Below, piece by piece: positions 19,651-29,554 of a stretch of DNA of 64,000 nt (positions within the stretch are counted from its first letter, which is position 1; each line of letters opens with the position of its first letter). This DNA is from Shewanella sp. MBTL60-007 (GTDB lineage: Bacteria > Pseudomonadota > Gammaproteobacteria > Enterobacterales > Shewanellaceae), in NCBI RefSeq assembly GCF_019654915.1, contig NZ_BPET01000006.1, positions 62,001 to 126,000 of the forward strand, in the 5' to 3' direction. A model generated the notes under the pieces. That model saw only the letters and a program-made list of their open reading frames with translations, had not been told where the DNA came from and did no database searches. The position numbers and the translations under genes were made by a program.

Positions 19651-21735
19651 TTACTTCTTAGCGTTTCTTTCTTTAACTTCAGCGATAACTTTCTCAGAAA
19701 CACTGTTTGGACACTGGCTGTAATGTGCGAATTCCATAGAGAATTGGCCACGACCAGAAGTCATAGTACGTAGTGAACCGATGTAACCGAACATTTCTGA
19801 AAGCGGTACGTCAGCCTTAATACGAACACCAGTAACACCAGCGTTTTGGTCTTTGATCATGCCACGACGACGGTTAAGGTCACCAATTACGTCACCAACG
19901 TTGTCTTCTGGGCTGAATACGTCAACTTTCATGATAGGCTCAAGAAGTTGTGCGCCAGCTTTTGGCATAGATTGACGGAATGCGCCTTTAGCAGCGATTT
20001 CGAACGCGATAGCTGATGAGTCAACTGCGTGGAAAGCACCGTCAGTTAGTTCTAGCTCAACGTCTAGCACTGGGAAGCCTGCAACAGTACCAGTCTTCAT
20101 CATGCTTTCGAAGCCTTTCTCAACTGCTGGCCAGAATTCCTTAGGAACGTTACCACCAACAACAGAAGACTTGAACGTGAAGCCAGTGTTAGCTTCGCCT
20201 GGACGGATAACATAGTCGATCTTACCGAACTGACCAGAACCACCAGATTGCTTCTTGTGTGTGTAGCTATCAGCGATTTCGCGGGTGATAGTTTCACGGT
20301 AAGCAACTTGTGGCTCACCAACAATTAGCTCAACGCCGTAAGTACGCTTAAGGATGTCTACCTTAATGTCTAGGTGAAGTTCACCCATACCTTTAAGGAT
20401 AGTTTCGCCTGAGTCTTCGTCAGTTTCTACGCGGAATGATGGATCTTCTGCGATCATCTTACCGATAGCGATACCCATCTTCTCTGAACCACCTTTATCT
20501 TTTGGTGCTACAGCGATAGAGATTACTGGCTCTGGGAATACCATTGCTTCAAGAGTACAAGGGTGCTTAACATCACATAGAGTGTGACCAGTTTGTACGT
20601 TCTTCATACCAACGATCGCGATGATGTCACCAGCTTGTGCGTAATCAAGTTCGTTACGCTCATCAGCTTGCATTTCACACATACGGCCGATACGTTCAGT
20701 CTTACCAGTTGCACTGTTAAGAATCGTGTCGCCTTTACGTAGCTGACCTGAGTAGATACGTACGAATGTTAGTGCACCGAAACGGTCATCCATGATCTTG
20801 AATGCTAGTGCTTTTAGTGGCTCGTCTACAGATACTAGAGCGTGCTCACCAGTTTCGTTACCTTCTTCGTCAGTTAGAGGCTGTGGATCAACTTCAACTG
20901 GGTTTGGTAGGTAATCAACAACTGCGTCAAGAAGAAGCTGCATACCTTTGTTCTTGAATGCAGAACCACAGTATGTTGGGAAGAAAGTCATGTCACGAGT
21001 ACCGGCACGGATACAACGCTTAATGTCTTCCATAGATGGCTCTTCGCCTTCCATGTAAGCTTCCATTAGGTCGTCGTCCATTTCAACAGCAGACTCGATT
21101 AGCATTTCACGGTATTCTTCAACTTGGTCAACCATGTCAGCTGGAACGTCAGTTACTGTGTAGTTTTCAGCTTCGCCAGTATCATCCCATACGTATGCTT
21201 TACGAGTTAGTAGGTCAACAACACCACTGAACTCATCTTCGATACCGATTGGAAGTACCATTACTAGTGGGTTAGCAGCTAGTACGTCTTTAGTTTGCTT
21301 AACAACGCGTAAGAAGTCAGCACCCATACGGTCTAACTTGTTTACGAAGATGATACGAGCAACTTCAGATTCGTTAGCATAACGCCAGTTAGTTTCTGAT
21401 TGTGGCTCAACACCACCAGAACCACAGAATACACCGATACCGCCATCAAGAACTTTAAGAGAACGGTAAACTTCTACTGTAAAGTCAACGTGACCAGGGG
21501 TGTCGATAACGTTGAAACGGTGATCTTTCCAGAAACAACTAACAGCAGCAGACTGAATGGTAATACCACGCTCAGCTTCCTGTTCCATGAAGTCAGTTGT
21601 TGATTCGCCGTCATGCACTTCACCTAGCTTATGGATCTTACCGGTAAGCTTTAGGATACGCTCAGTTGTAGTAGTCTTACCCGCGTCAACGTGAGCAAAG
21701 ATACCAATGTTTCTGTACTTTGATAAATCAGTCAT
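19651..21735 (-). CDS. fusA2: Elongation factor G, stand-alone copy
   Basis: Translational GTPase for ribosome translocation, 694 residues. G-domain motifs are [30 protein letters not shown] and NKLDRMGAD; domains II-V follow with [11 protein letters not shown] and [16 protein letters not shown]. It is not in the str operon (no rpsL, rpsG or tuf beside it). Shewanella and Vibrio are known to carry a second EF-G away from the str operon, so I label it fusA2 by context. Whether it is the main or the accessory copy cannot be decided from this window. Confidence 0.9.
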   Translation of the reverse strand: MTDLSKYRNIGIFAHVDAGKTTTTERILKLTGKIHKLGEVHDGESTTDFMEQEAERGITIQSAAVSCFWKDHRFNVIDTPGHVDFTVEVYRSLKVLDGGIGVFCGSGGVEPQSETNWRYANESEVARIIFVNKLDRMGADFLRVVKQTKDVLAANPLVMVLPIGIEDEFSGVVDLLTRKAYVWDDTGEAENYTVTDVPADMVDQVEEYREMLIESAVEMDDDLMEAYMEGEEPSMEDIKRCIRAGTRDMTFFPTYCGSAFKNKGMQLLLDAVVDYLPNPVEVDPQPLTDEEGNETGEHALVSVDEPLKALAFKIMDDRFGALTFVRIYSGQLRKGDTILNSATGKTERIGRMCEMQADERNELDYAQAGDIIAIVGMKNVQTGHTLCDVKHPCTLEAMVFPEPVISIAVAPKDKGGSEKMGIAIGKMIAEDPSFRVETDEDSGETILKGMGELHLDIKVDILKRTYGVELIVGEPQVAYRETITREIADSYTHKKQSGGSGQFGKIDYVIRPGEANTGFTFKSSVVGGNVPKEFWPAVEKGFESMMKTGTVAGFPVLDVELELTDGAFHAVDSSAIAFEIAAKGAFRQSMPKAGAQLLEPIMKVDVFSPEDNVGDVIGDLNRRRGMIKDQNAGVTGVRIKADVPLSEMFGYIGSLRTMTSGRGQFSMEFAHYSQCPNSVSEKVIAEVKERNAKK

Positions 21736-22138
21736 TTTTCTACTCTATTGGAGTTACGTTCTAAAATTCCGCGCAAGTATAGCAATACTTTTCAATTTAT
21801 TTTATCGATTTTTATCATTCAGGGCTAAATTAAACGAAATATCATAAAAAAATCACATTTTATAGCCAAATTTAAGGTCGCTAATTAAGCGCTAGGGCAA
21901 GGTGTTTACTGGGGTGTCGCTATTTTGGTCTAAATTTACCCAGATGATTGTCACTATAGATTTATTTTTATAGTTCTGCTGTGACAAAAAGCGGGCGAGC
22001 GCCCGAGTTAAAGTATCGCTTTGCAGGCTTAAGGGGGGAAGGACTCAATCTGATAAAGCGAGAGAGTCATTGTTCGACCGATGCGAATCAAGTTCGTATC
22101 GGCCGATATTATACTCATTTAACCAGTCCTGAACGCCA
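21736..22138. other. Gap between fusA2 and bioA with the bioA terminator
   Basis: No gene is visible. The right part is downstream of bioA: an imperfect hairpin at 22078-22102 (CCGATGCGAA / TTCGTATCGG) and the intrinsic terminator at 21985-22005. The left part, 21736 to about 21980, is AT-rich and should carry the fusA2 promoter. Confidence 0.5.
21985..22005 (-). terminator. Intrinsic terminator downstream of bioA
   Basis: On the minus strand CGGGCG-CT-CGCCCG (21992-22005) is followed by CTTTTTG. It lies 134 bases past the bioA stop. The short loop is unusual, but the stem is pure G-C and the T run is in the right place. Confidence 0.6.
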
Positions 22139-23479
22139 CTAACCGTGACTGATGAAGGCACTTTCATCGCGAGGTAAGGATACCTGCTTCGCAACTGTTT
22201 TCATTGCGTGGGTCAACTGGCTCAGCTGTGATGAGGTTATGCAGTAGGGTGGCATAATATAGATGAGATTAGAGAAGGGCCTTATCCAAACACCTAAATC
22301 GACAAACTGTTGCTGTAGTTCTGCGGTGTTGAGAGTGGTATTCATCTCTATCACCCCAACACCACCTAATACACGTACATCATTTACATGTGCGTATTTT
22401 GAAGCTTCGGCTAACTCAAGTTTGAGCTGAGCCTCAATTGCTAAAATCTGTTCCTGCCAGTTACTTTCTTGAAGTAATTGCAAACTTGCAATTGCCGCAG
22501 AGCAGGCAAGCGGATTACCCATAAAGGTAGGCCCGTGCATAAACACCCCCGCAGGAGAGTCACTCACACCTTGAGCAACCTCATTGCTACACATTGTCGC
22601 CGCTAGTGAAATGTAGCCGCCAGTTAATGCCTTACCTAAACATAATATATCTGCCTCAATGTTACTGTGTTCATAGGCAAACAATTTCCCGGTTCTGCCA
22701 AAACCTGTGGCAATTTCATCAAGGATAAGTAGTACGTCATATTTATCGCATAGCTTTCTTACTGCTCTGAGGTAATCAGGATGATAAAAACGCATGCCAC
22801 CCGCGCCTTGCATTATAGGTTCCACCAGTAATGCCGCTATCTGCTGATGATTATCTTCAAACAGGTTGGCGATGTCGTTAAGCTCTTCCGGGTTAAACTC
22901 GCCATCGAAGCGAGATTGCGGGGCAGGGGCAAATAATTGTTTAGTGACTAACTCTCCAAACATGGTGTGCATGCCACCTTCAGGATCGCATACACTCATC
23001 GCGGCAAAGGTATCGCCATGGTAGCCGTTCTTAATGGTTAGGATCTTCTGTTTATTGGGTTTAGACCTGCCTTGCCAGTACTGGAGGGCCATCTTCATAG
23101 CGACTTCAACTGCAATAGAACCAGAATCGGCGAGAAACACTTTTGTTAAGTTAGGGCTGGTCATATTAACCAGTAAACGAGCTAGCTCAACAGCTGGACG
23201 ATGAGTAATACCGCCAAACATCACATGACTAAGCGTTGCAGCTTGTTGCTGCATGGCAGCAACTATTTTTGGGTGGCTATAACCATGGACACAGGCCCAC
23301 CACGAACTCGTACCATCAATCAGTTTTCTACCGTCCTCTAACTGCAACTCAACACCCTCTGCAGCAACAACACCAAAGGCGGGTAAAGCATTAGCCATAG
23401 AGGTATAAGGGTGCCACAAGTGTTCCTTGTCAAATTGAAGATCGATACTCGTTGTAGTAGATTGGATATCATTGCTCAT
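22139..23479 (-). CDS. bioA: Adenosylmethionine-8-amino-7-oxononanoate aminotransferase
   Basis: PLP enzyme that converts KAPA to DAPA with S-adenosylmethionine as amino donor, the third ring-assembly step of biotin synthesis. 446 residues. Visible family marks are HLWHPYTSM near the N-terminus, DGTSSWWACVHGYSHP, NGYHGDTFAAMSVCDPEGGMH, DEIATGFGRTGK and the PLP lysine in LCLGKALTGGY. Transcribed away from bioBFCD, the classic divergent bio arrangement. Confidence 0.97.
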   Translation of the reverse strand: MSNDIQSTTTSIDLQFDKEHLWHPYTSMANALPAFGVVAAEGVELQLEDGRKLIDGTSSWWACVHGYSHPKIVAAMQQQAATLSHVMFGGITHRPAVELARLLVNMTSPNLTKVFLADSGSIAVEVAMKMALQYWQGRSKPNKQKILTIKNGYHGDTFAAMSVCDPEGGMHTMFGELVTKQLFAPAPQSRFDGEFNPEELNDIANLFEDNHQQIAALLVEPIMQGAGGMRFYHPDYLRAVRKLCDKYDVLLILDEIATGFGRTGKLFAYEHSNIEADILCLGKALTGGYISLAATMCSNEVAQGVSDSPAGVFMHGPTFMGNPLACSAAIASLQLLQESNWQEQILAIEAQLKLELAEASKYAHVNDVRVLGGVGVIEMNTTLNTAELQQQFVDLGVWIRPFSNLIYIMPPYCITSSQLSQLTHAMKTVAKQVSLPRDESAFISHG

Positions 23480-23730
23480 AATTTAACCGTTAGTAAACCT
23501 TTTGATTGGTGCGACATTGACAGGTTACGGCTTGCGGGTATCCTAGGCAAGATAAAAATTTACCAAAAAAATGAATTAACCCCCGTTAATCCTATGTTTT
23601 TAATGTCAATTTGTCAGTGAAGAGAATAGGGCGGCTAGCGTGTAAAAGTGCCATATTGCTGATGTGAATTGTCATCGCGTCATAATAACGCTGCATTTAT
23701 CGCTGAATGTGAGAGTAAAAAGGGAACAGC
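23480..23730. promoter_or_regulatory. Divergent bioA / bioB promoter region
   Basis: The 251 bases between bioA and bioB must hold both promoters. TAGTAAACC at 23492-23500 and GGTTACG at 23524-23530 resemble the two half sites of the BirA operator (TTGTAAACC / GGTTTACAA), but the spacing of 23 bases is longer than the usual 14-16. BirA control is expected for this arrangement in gammaproteobacteria; the motif support here is weak. Confidence 0.35.
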
Positions 23731-24783
23731 ATGTCTGAAGTACAACTAAGAAATAACTGGAAGCGTGAAGAGATTGAAGCCTTATTCGCCTTACCTATGA
23801 ACGATCTTCTTTTTCAGGCGCAGAGTATTCATCGCCAAGAATTTGATCCCAATGAAGTTCAGATCAGTCGTTTGCTGTCGATAAAAACAGGTGCTTGCCC
23901 AGAAGATTGTAAATATTGCCCTCAAAGTGCTCGCTATGACACAGGACTTGAAAAAGAGCGCCTACTCGCAATGGAAACTGTCTTGACCGAAGCGCGAAGC
24001 GCTAAAGCGGCAGGCGCATCACGTTTTTGCATGGGCGCAGCGTGGCGTAATCCTAAAGAGCGTGATATGCCGTACCTGAAGGCGATGGTTGAAGAGGTTA
24101 AGGCGCTGGGTATGGAGACCTGCATGACGCTGGGGATGCTGTCAGCCGAACAAGCTAACGAGTTAGCTGAGGCGGGACTTGATTATTACAACCATAATTT
24201 AGACACCTCGCCTGAATATTATGGTGATGTGATCACTACACGTACCTATCAAAACCGCCTCGATACCCTGTCAAATGTACGTGCTTCAGGTATGAAAGTG
24301 TGTTCGGGCGGTATTGTGGGTATGGGGGAAAAGGCTACAGATCGCGCAGGGCTTATTCAGCAACTGGCTAACTTGGATAAACATCCTGACTCTGTACCGA
24401 TCAATATGTTGGTTAAGGTCGAAGGGACGCCATTTGAAAAGCTAGACGATCTCGATCCATTAGAGTTTGTGCGTACGATAGCGGTCGCGCGAATTACTAT
24501 GCCTAAATCACGGGTTCGTCTGTCGGCAGGTCGTGAAAATATGAGTGAGGAGCTGCAGGCGATGTGTTTCTTTGCTGGAGCGAACTCTATTTTCTACGGT
24601 TGTAAGCTGCTTACTACACCAAATCCTGAAGAGAATGATGACATGAGTCTGTTCAAAAAACTCGGTCTACACCCAGAGCAAGGCGTGGCAGCGACTAAAG
24701 AGCAAGATGAAGCTATGCTTGCCAAGGCCGCGGCGCAGCAAGATAAAAAGTCGGCAGCATTTTATGATGCCGGGGCACTGTAA
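23731..24783 (+). CDS. bioB: Biotin synthase
   Basis: Radical SAM enzyme that inserts sulfur into dethiobiotin. 350 residues. The SAM cluster motif is [10 protein letters not shown], with further conserved segments [39 protein letters not shown] and RLSAGRENM; the second, sulfur-donating cluster is expected at the remaining conserved cysteines. It opens the bioBFCD operon, with an AAAAGGGA ribosome site before the ATG. Confidence 0.98.
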   Translation: MSEVQLRNNWKREEIEALFALPMNDLLFQAQSIHRQEFDPNEVQISRLLSIKTGACPEDCKYCPQSARYDTGLEKERLLAMETVLTEARSAKAAGASRFCMGAAWRNPKERDMPYLKAMVEEVKALGMETCMTLGMLSAEQANELAEAGLDYYNHNLDTSPEYYGDVITTRTYQNRLDTLSNVRASGMKVCSGGIVGMGEKATDRAGLIQQLANLDKHPDSVPINMLVKVEGTPFEKLDDLDPLEFVRTIAVARITMPKSRVRLSAGRENMSEELQAMCFFAGANSIFYGCKLLTTPNPEENDDMSLFKKLGLHPEQGVAATKEQDEAMLAKAAAQQDKKSAAFYDAGAL

Positions 24784-24885
24784 TTACGTGTGATCTTGCC
24801 TATCACAAGGGCGGTCTTATTTTTGAGTGTCTTCCATGCTTTATGTCGATAGTGGCTGCTTAGTACTAAATACATGGAGTTAATA

Positions 24886-24917
24886 CAAACCCACTTACTT
24901 ATATTTAAGTGGGTTTG
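24886..24917 (+). other. Perfect hairpin in the bioB-bioF gap
   Basis: An 11-bp perfect stem (CAAACCCACTT / AAGTGGGTTTG), extendable by one A-T pair, with a 10-base loop, lies 103 bases after bioB and 35 before bioF. The following bases are T-rich (TTGGTTATTTACGTTTTT) but not a clean run. It could attenuate transcription or stabilise the bioB message, lowering bioFCD relative to bioB. Confidence 0.5.
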
Positions 24918-24951
24918 TTGGTTATTTACGTTTTTAAATTGAGCTAGCTTA

Positions 24952-26145
24952 ATGTCAGAAAGTTCCATTAGTTCGCCTGAAAAAGAGTCATTGAGCACTC
25001 GGGTGATCACAAAAAATCAATTATTAGATGAGCAGGGGCTGCTTAGGAGACGAGTCAACCTTGTTTTAGACTCGAACCAATCTAACTACTTCGAAGTTGA
25101 TGCTCTGCCATATGTTAATTTCAGCAGCAATGACTACTTAGGCCTGTCGACCTCTCCTAGTCTTATGGAGGCGCTCTATCAAGGGGCGAAAGACTATGGC
25201 ATAGGAAGTACAGCGTCACCTTTGGTGGTAGGTTACAGTCAAGCACACCTGCAACTAGAGCAGGCTCTGTGTGATGCTACAGGGCATGAGTCCGCACTGC
25301 TGTTTTGCTCAGGTTTTAGTGCTAACACCGCACTGATGAAAACTCTGTTTAATGAAACTGATTTAGTATTGGCTGATAAGTTGATCCACGCATCTGTCAT
25401 AGATGGTATTCAAGACAGTGGTGCCAAGCTTAAGCGCTTTACTCATAATGACTTAGAAAGTGCTAAGAGCCATTTAGAACGCTTCAAACCATGCGCTTTA
25501 ATTACCGAAAGTGTGTTTAGTATGGACGGTGATTTAGCGCCATTAGCCGAGTTGTCAGCACTTTGCAAACAACATCAGTGCTGGCTTATCGTCGATGATG
25601 CTCATGGTTTTGGTGTATTAGGTGAAAATGGACTCGGTGCATCACGCCTACCTGGCGAGATCACAATTGATGCGCAGTTAATCACTTTTGGTAAAGCTAT
25701 GGGGGGGCAGGGAGCGGCAGTTTTAGGCAGCCAAGAACTGATCGATTTCTTAGTCGCTAACGCTCGCCAATATATCTACTCTACAGCCTTATCTCCTGCA
25801 AGTGCGGCAGCTGCCTATACGGCGATAGAAGTGATAAAAGAACAGCCAGAGTTGCGGGAAAAACTGAGCAGTAATATCAGCTGTTTTAGGGAAGCCTGTG
25901 CAGAAAATAATATTAAGTTGACCGACTCTCAGACTGCGATACAGCCTATTATACTTGGCGATTCAGCTAAGACGATGGCCGTTGCCAAACGATTGAAGGA
26001 GCATGGCTTTTGGTTGGGCGCCATTAGGCCGCCAACCGTACCTAAGGATGCCGCGAGGCTTAGGCTGACACTGAATGCTAATCACTGTCAGAAAGATATC
26101 TTAGCGTTAGTGGATGTGCTCGCAAGTATATTGAATGATGATTAA
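24952..26145 (+). CDS. bioF: 8-amino-7-oxononanoate synthase
   Basis: PLP enzyme joining pimeloyl-ACP (or CoA) with alanine to give KAPA. 397 residues, slightly longer at the N-terminus than the E. coli enzyme. Family marks: VNFSSNDYLGLS, GIGSTASPLVVGYSQAHLQLE, TESVFSMDGDLAPL, VDDAHGFGVLGENG and the PLP lysine in ITFGKAMGGQGA. Second gene of the bio operon. Confidence 0.97.
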   Translation: MSESSISSPEKESLSTRVITKNQLLDEQGLLRRRVNLVLDSNQSNYFEVDALPYVNFSSNDYLGLSTSPSLMEALYQGAKDYGIGSTASPLVVGYSQAHLQLEQALCDATGHESALLFCSGFSANTALMKTLFNETDLVLADKLIHASVIDGIQDSGAKLKRFTHNDLESAKSHLERFKPCALITESVFSMDGDLAPLAELSALCKQHQCWLIVDDAHGFGVLGENGLGASRLPGEITIDAQLITFGKAMGGQGAAVLGSQELIDFLVANARQYIYSTALSPASAAAAYTAIEVIKEQPELREKLSSNISCFREACAENNIKLTDSQTAIQPIILGDSAKTMAVAKRLKEHGFWLGAIRPPTVPKDAARLRLTLNANHCQKDILALVDVLASILNDD

Positions 26146-26222
26146 TGAGCGTAGTGGTTGATTCTTAGCTCATTTTTTAAATTGAAATTATCAAAGTAAT
26201 TGATTTTTTAGGATCCAATGCA

Positions 26223-26993
26223 GTGAATACAGGATCAGATAAGCTTAGCCAAGAGATTGCAGAACGCTTCTCTGCGGCTGCGGAGCATTACCAGAGCTAT
26301 GATGTGCTACAGCAGAAGACGGCTAGCCGTTTGTTGGCACAGATGAGTCCCTGTGGTCGTTTGCTCGATATCGGCGCAGGGCCTGGCACGTGTTTTTCCC
26401 GTTTTGAGCATATAAACCAAGTGTTATGCCTCGATATTGCCGAGGGTATGCTTAAAACACAGAGTCGCAACTTTCCCGAGCACGTGCCAATCTGTGGCGA
26501 TGCACAAAACCTACCAATTGCTAACTGCTCAGTAGACAGCATCTACTCGAATGTCGCCCTGCAATGGTGCCAAAACCTCCCTAAGGCTGTGTCTGAAGTC
26601 AATAGAGTACTCACCGAAGGCGGTGAGTTTAATATGAGTATTGTTGCCAAAGATAGCCTTATGCAGTTATCTGAGCTTGGTTTTAAGGTGAATTCGTTTA
26701 TCGATGAGCAGGAGTTAGTGGCTTGTTTTGAAGATGAAGATTGGCAGCTTGAGTCGTTCGAAACCAAAGCGGTCACTGTTTACTTCTCGGATTTAAGAGC
26801 ATTACTGCAGTCGATAAAGGGAGTGGGGGCGTCAATTGTTAAGCAACAACAGGGAGTTAATCAGCCTCAAGTCACATTGAGAGGACGTAAGGATTGGCAA
26901 GCATTACAGCTTAAGGCAGAGTTGAGCAGAGCCCCAGAGGGCCTACCTTTAACTTATAATATTAGCTTTATTAAGGCGCGGAAAAAGCGCTAA
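26223..26993 (+). CDS. bioC: Malonyl-ACP O-methyltransferase
   Basis: SAM-dependent methyltransferase that caps malonyl-ACP so that fatty acid synthase can build the pimelate chain. 256 residues. The class I SAM motif LLDIGAGPGTCFS lies near residues 45-57 and SNVALQWCQNLPKAVSEVNRVL is the typical BioC block. It starts with GTG: an ATG five bases before is followed at once by a stop in its frame. bioH, the pimeloyl-ACP esterase, is not in this window. Confidence 0.94.
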   Translation: MNTGSDKLSQEIAERFSAAAEHYQSYDVLQQKTASRLLAQMSPCGRLLDIGAGPGTCFSRFEHINQVLCLDIAEGMLKTQSRNFPEHVPICGDAQNLPIANCSVDSIYSNVALQWCQNLPKAVSEVNRVLTEGGEFNMSIVAKDSLMQLSELGFKVNSFIDEQELVACFEDEDWQLESFETKAVTVYFSDLRALLQSIKGVGASIVKQQQGVNQPQVTLRGRKDWQALQLKAELSRAPEGLPLTYNISFIKARKKR

Positions 26994-27020
26994 ACGCAGC
27001 TGAGTCAACTTGGAGTGGAC

Positions 27021-27692
27021 ATGACATTTTTTGTAACCGGTACAGATACTGACTGTGGTAAGACCTTGATCTCTTCTGCATTGCTAACGGCCGCTGAGGG
27101 AGAGACTGTAGGCTTTAAGCCGATAGCTTCAGGCTGCGAGCAAACTGAGATGGGTCTAAGAAACAGCGATGCGCTGGCACTTATGGCCGCATCGAGCATT
27201 AAGCTTCCTTATGACGACATCAACCCGTTTGCCTTTGAGCCTGCCATTGCGCCGCATCTTGCCGCAGCAGAGAAAGGGGTAAAATTAGAGCCTAAACGTA
27301 TTGAAGCATTGTTAAAAATGTCTGAGTTTGTTGGTGCCGATTTTTGTCTAATTGAAGGCGCGGGCGGTTGGCGCTTGCCGTTAGGAGATGGGCATTATCT
27401 TTCAGAAGTAGTCCAATCAATGCAGTTACCAGTCATCTTGGTGGTGGGCATGAAGTTAGGTTGTTTGAATCATGCATTATTGACGGCTGAAGCAATTAAG
27501 GCTGACGGCTTGAATCTTGTTGGCTGGGTAGCAAACCAAGTTGACTCGGATATGGCGTATCCGGAGCAAAACCTCGAAACGCTAAAGTCGCAGCTTGCGG
27601 CGCCGTTCTTAGGTTATGTGCCTCATCTTGCTGATGCCACCGCTGAAGCTGCAGCAAGCCACCTTGATCTAACGCCACTAAAGTCGGTGTAA
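27021..27692 (+). CDS. bioD: Dethiobiotin synthetase
   Basis: ATP-dependent carboxylation and ring closure of DAPA to dethiobiotin. I start at the ATG at 27021 (MTFFVTGTDTDCGKT), 223 residues, with TTGGAG 6 bases upstream; a GTG two codons earlier is also open. The P-loop is GTDTDCGKTLIS, followed by KPIASGCEQT and the EGAGGWRLPL motif. Last gene of the bio operon. Confidence 0.96.
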   Translation: MTFFVTGTDTDCGKTLISSALLTAAEGETVGFKPIASGCEQTEMGLRNSDALALMAASSIKLPYDDINPFAFEPAIAPHLAAAEKGVKLEPKRIEALLKMSEFVGADFCLIEGAGGWRLPLGDGHYLSEVVQSMQLPVILVVGMKLGCLNHALLTAEAIKADGLNLVGWVANQVDSDMAYPEQNLETLKSQLAAPFLGYVPHLADATAEAAASHLDLTPLKSV

Positions 27693-28000
27693 TCGAGACG
27701 ATTTTATTTCAAATACCAGCCTAGTCTTGCGAATTACCTCTTCAAAAAATTAGGCTTATCTTTTTGTTAAAAAAGATTAATCCCAGTTCAATATAATTCT
27801 AATCTTTGGCAGATTAAATTAATCTTGTTTTAATGAAATAAACCTAGACTCATCCTACTTGGTAGTAAGTGGAGCTGAAGCGACTATTATTGAAGCAATA
27901 ATAGATAATTTTTCTATATCTCCCCTTGAATTCTTGTTTTTTGGACATATTATGTCTTCAAGAGTGTATATCAGGTATTTTGTATCCTACAGGAGCTTAA
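27693..28000. promoter_or_regulatory. Gap upstream of htpX, AT-rich inverted repeats
   Basis: No gene. Two small AT-rich inverted repeats are present: ATCTTTTT-GTTA-AAAAAGAT at 27758-27777 (a weak terminator candidate for bioD) and TAATCT-TTGGC-AGATTA at 27800-27816. CTTGAATT at 27925 could be part of a heat-shock type -35 box for htpX, but no convincing partner follows. Confidence 0.3.
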
Positions 28001-28864
28001 ATGAAGCGTATATTTTTACTGATTGCCACTAACATGGCGATCTTATTAGTGGCATCGATTGTGATGTCTATTCTAGGTGTTAACACCTCTACCATGGGCG
28101 GCTTATTAGTATTCGCCGCGATATTTGGTTTTGGTGGTGCATTTATCAGCTTGGCAATCTCAAAGTGGATGGCTAAAAAGACCATGGGCTGTGAGGTTAT
28201 TACTACACCACGTGATAACACAGAGCGTTGGTTAGTTGAGACCGTTGCTCGTCAAGCAGAGCAAGCTGGCATTAAAATGCCAGAAGTTGCTATCTACCAG
28301 TCGCCTGAGCTAAATGCTTTCGCTACCGGCCCAAGCAAAGACAACTCGTTAGTCGCCGTGAGTAGCGGTCTTCTGTATGGCATGAGTCAAGATGAGATCG
28401 AAGCGGTTCTTGCACACGAAGTTAGCCACGTTGCTAACGGTGACATGGTGACCTTGACCCTTATTCAAGGTGTCGTGAACACATTTGTTATCTTCGCGGC
28501 TCGTGTAGTTGCAGGCATCATTGATAATTTTGTTTCAAGCAATGACGAAGAGGGCGAAGGTCTTGGCATGTTCGCTTATATGGCTGTAGTGTTCGTATTA
28601 GATATGCTGTTTGGTATCCTTGCGTCGATGATCGTTGCTTACTTCTCACGTATTCGTGAATACAGAGCAGATGAAGGCGCAGCACGCTTAGCCGGTAAAG
28701 AGAAGATGATTGCGGCACTGGATAGACTACGTCAAGGCCCTGAAACGGGTGCAATGCCAGCTTCAATGTCGGCATTCGGCATTAACGGTAAGAAATCAAT
28801 GGCGGAATTACTAATGAGTCATCCGCCACTAGAAAAGCGTATTGCGGCATTAAGAGCACGCTAA
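28001..28864 (+). CDS. htpX: Membrane zinc metalloprotease HtpX
   Basis: Inner-membrane M48 protease that degrades misfolded membrane proteins with FtsH. 287 residues: two membrane helices at about 4-24 and 33-53, the zinc motif HEVSH at 139-143, two more hydrophobic stretches at about 155-175 and 190-215, and the third-ligand segment [17 protein letters not shown]. Monocistronic, ended by a terminator. In E. coli it is a heat/Cpx stress gene; that control is not visible here. Confidence 0.97.
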   Translation: MKRIFLLIATNMAILLVASIVMSILGVNTSTMGGLLVFAAIFGFGGAFISLAISKWMAKKTMGCEVITTPRDNTERWLVETVARQAEQAGIKMPEVAIYQSPELNAFATGPSKDNSLVAVSSGLLYGMSQDEIEAVLAHEVSHVANGDMVTLTLIQGVVNTFVIFAARVVAGIIDNFVSSNDEEGEGLGMFAYMAVVFVLDMLFGILASMIVAYFSRIREYRADEGAARLAGKEKMIAALDRLRQGPETGAMPASMSAFGINGKKSMAELLMSHPPLEKRIAALRAR

Positions 28865-28884
28865 ATTACCCATTTCTAAAGATA

Positions 28885-28920
28885 AGCGGTTCGGAGGTAA
28901 ATTCTCCGAATCGCTTTTTT
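28885..28920 (+). terminator. Intrinsic terminator after htpX
   Basis: 12-bp stem AGCGGTTCGGAG / CTCCGAATCGCT with one G-T pair, 7-base loop and a six-T run, 20 bases past the htpX stop. Confidence 0.9.
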
Positions 28921-29155
28921 ATTGCTCAAAATCAAGGCGATAAACAGGTACAATTGTCATATTCACTGGAGTAGTTTGACTGAGCGCACGTTTTGGGGAT
29001 TATCACAATGATATGATCTTTCAGCTAAATTAGTTGCGAATTAGATAATGCTTAGCTAAATTAATTTAAATCGTACTAAAAAAATATTGTTCGCAAGATG
29101 AAAACGACCTGACTATTAAGTTTTCACTATGCGGACATCAAATGAGGATACAATT
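28921..29155 (+). promoter_or_regulatory. cctA upstream region with a spaced direct repeat
   Basis: The sequence AGCTAAATTA occurs at 29023-29032 and again at 29054-29063, 31 bases apart, about three helical turns. This spacing on one face of the DNA suggests a pair of regulator sites upstream of the cytochrome gene. No regulator can be named from the motif. Confidence 0.35.
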
Positions 29156-29503
29156 GTGAGCAATAAACTACTAAGTCTAGTCTTCGGTGCGGCATTCGCA
29201 GCACTGGCTTTATCTCCATCTGCTTTCGCGGAAGGTCAAGAGCTAGCTGAAATGCATGCTGAAATGGATGGTTGTGAAGCGTGTCATGCTGACGGCTCTC
29301 CATCAGCTGATGGCGAATATGAATTTGAACAGTGTCAGTCTTGTCACGGTACTCTAGCGGAAATGGACGCTGTTCACCAACCACATGATGGCATGCTAAT
29401 GTGTGCTGATTGTCACGCGCCACACGAAATGAACGTGGGTGACAAGCCAACTTGTGATAGTTGTCATGATGATGGCCGTACTGCAGAGTCTACACTTAAG
29501 TAA
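29156..29503 (+). CDS. cctA: Periplasmic small tetraheme cytochrome c
   Basis: Electron shuttle in the periplasm between CymA-type donors and terminal reductases or the metal-reducing outer-membrane conduit. From the GTG at 29156, with GAGGA 7 bases upstream, it has 115 residues: a signal peptide ending in AFA near residue 25 and four heme sites, CXXCH at 40-44, 60-64, 83-87 and 100-104, with PHDG, APHE and other free histidines as sixth ligands. Closely resembles the Shewanella STC/CctA. An in-frame ATG at 29129 has no ribosome site and would spoil the signal peptide. Confidence 0.95.
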   Translation: MSNKLLSLVFGAAFAALALSPSAFAEGQELAEMHAEMDGCEACHADGSPSADGEYEFEQCQSCHGTLAEMDAVHQPHDGMLMCADCHAPHEMNVGDKPTCDSCHDDGRTAESTLK

Positions 29504-29529
29504 TTTGAGTTAACTCAATTTGCTAACAA

Positions 29530-29554
29530 GAGCCAGCATCGAGCTGGCTTTTTT
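29530..29554 (+). terminator. Intrinsic terminator after cctA
   Basis: Stem AGCCAGC / GCTGGCT (29531-29537 / 29543-29549), five-base loop, followed by a run of T, 27 bases after the cctA stop. Confidence 0.85.

Noticed and set aside
23492..23530. A full BirA operator between bioA and bioB
   Set aside because: Two half sites are recognisable, but the 23-base spacing and a degenerate right half do not fit the known operator; kept only as a weak regulatory entry.
29129..29155. An upstream ATG as the start of the tetraheme cytochrome
   Set aside because: The extra MRTSNEDTI residues would precede the signal peptide and the ATG lacks a ribosome site; the GTG at 29156 has both right.
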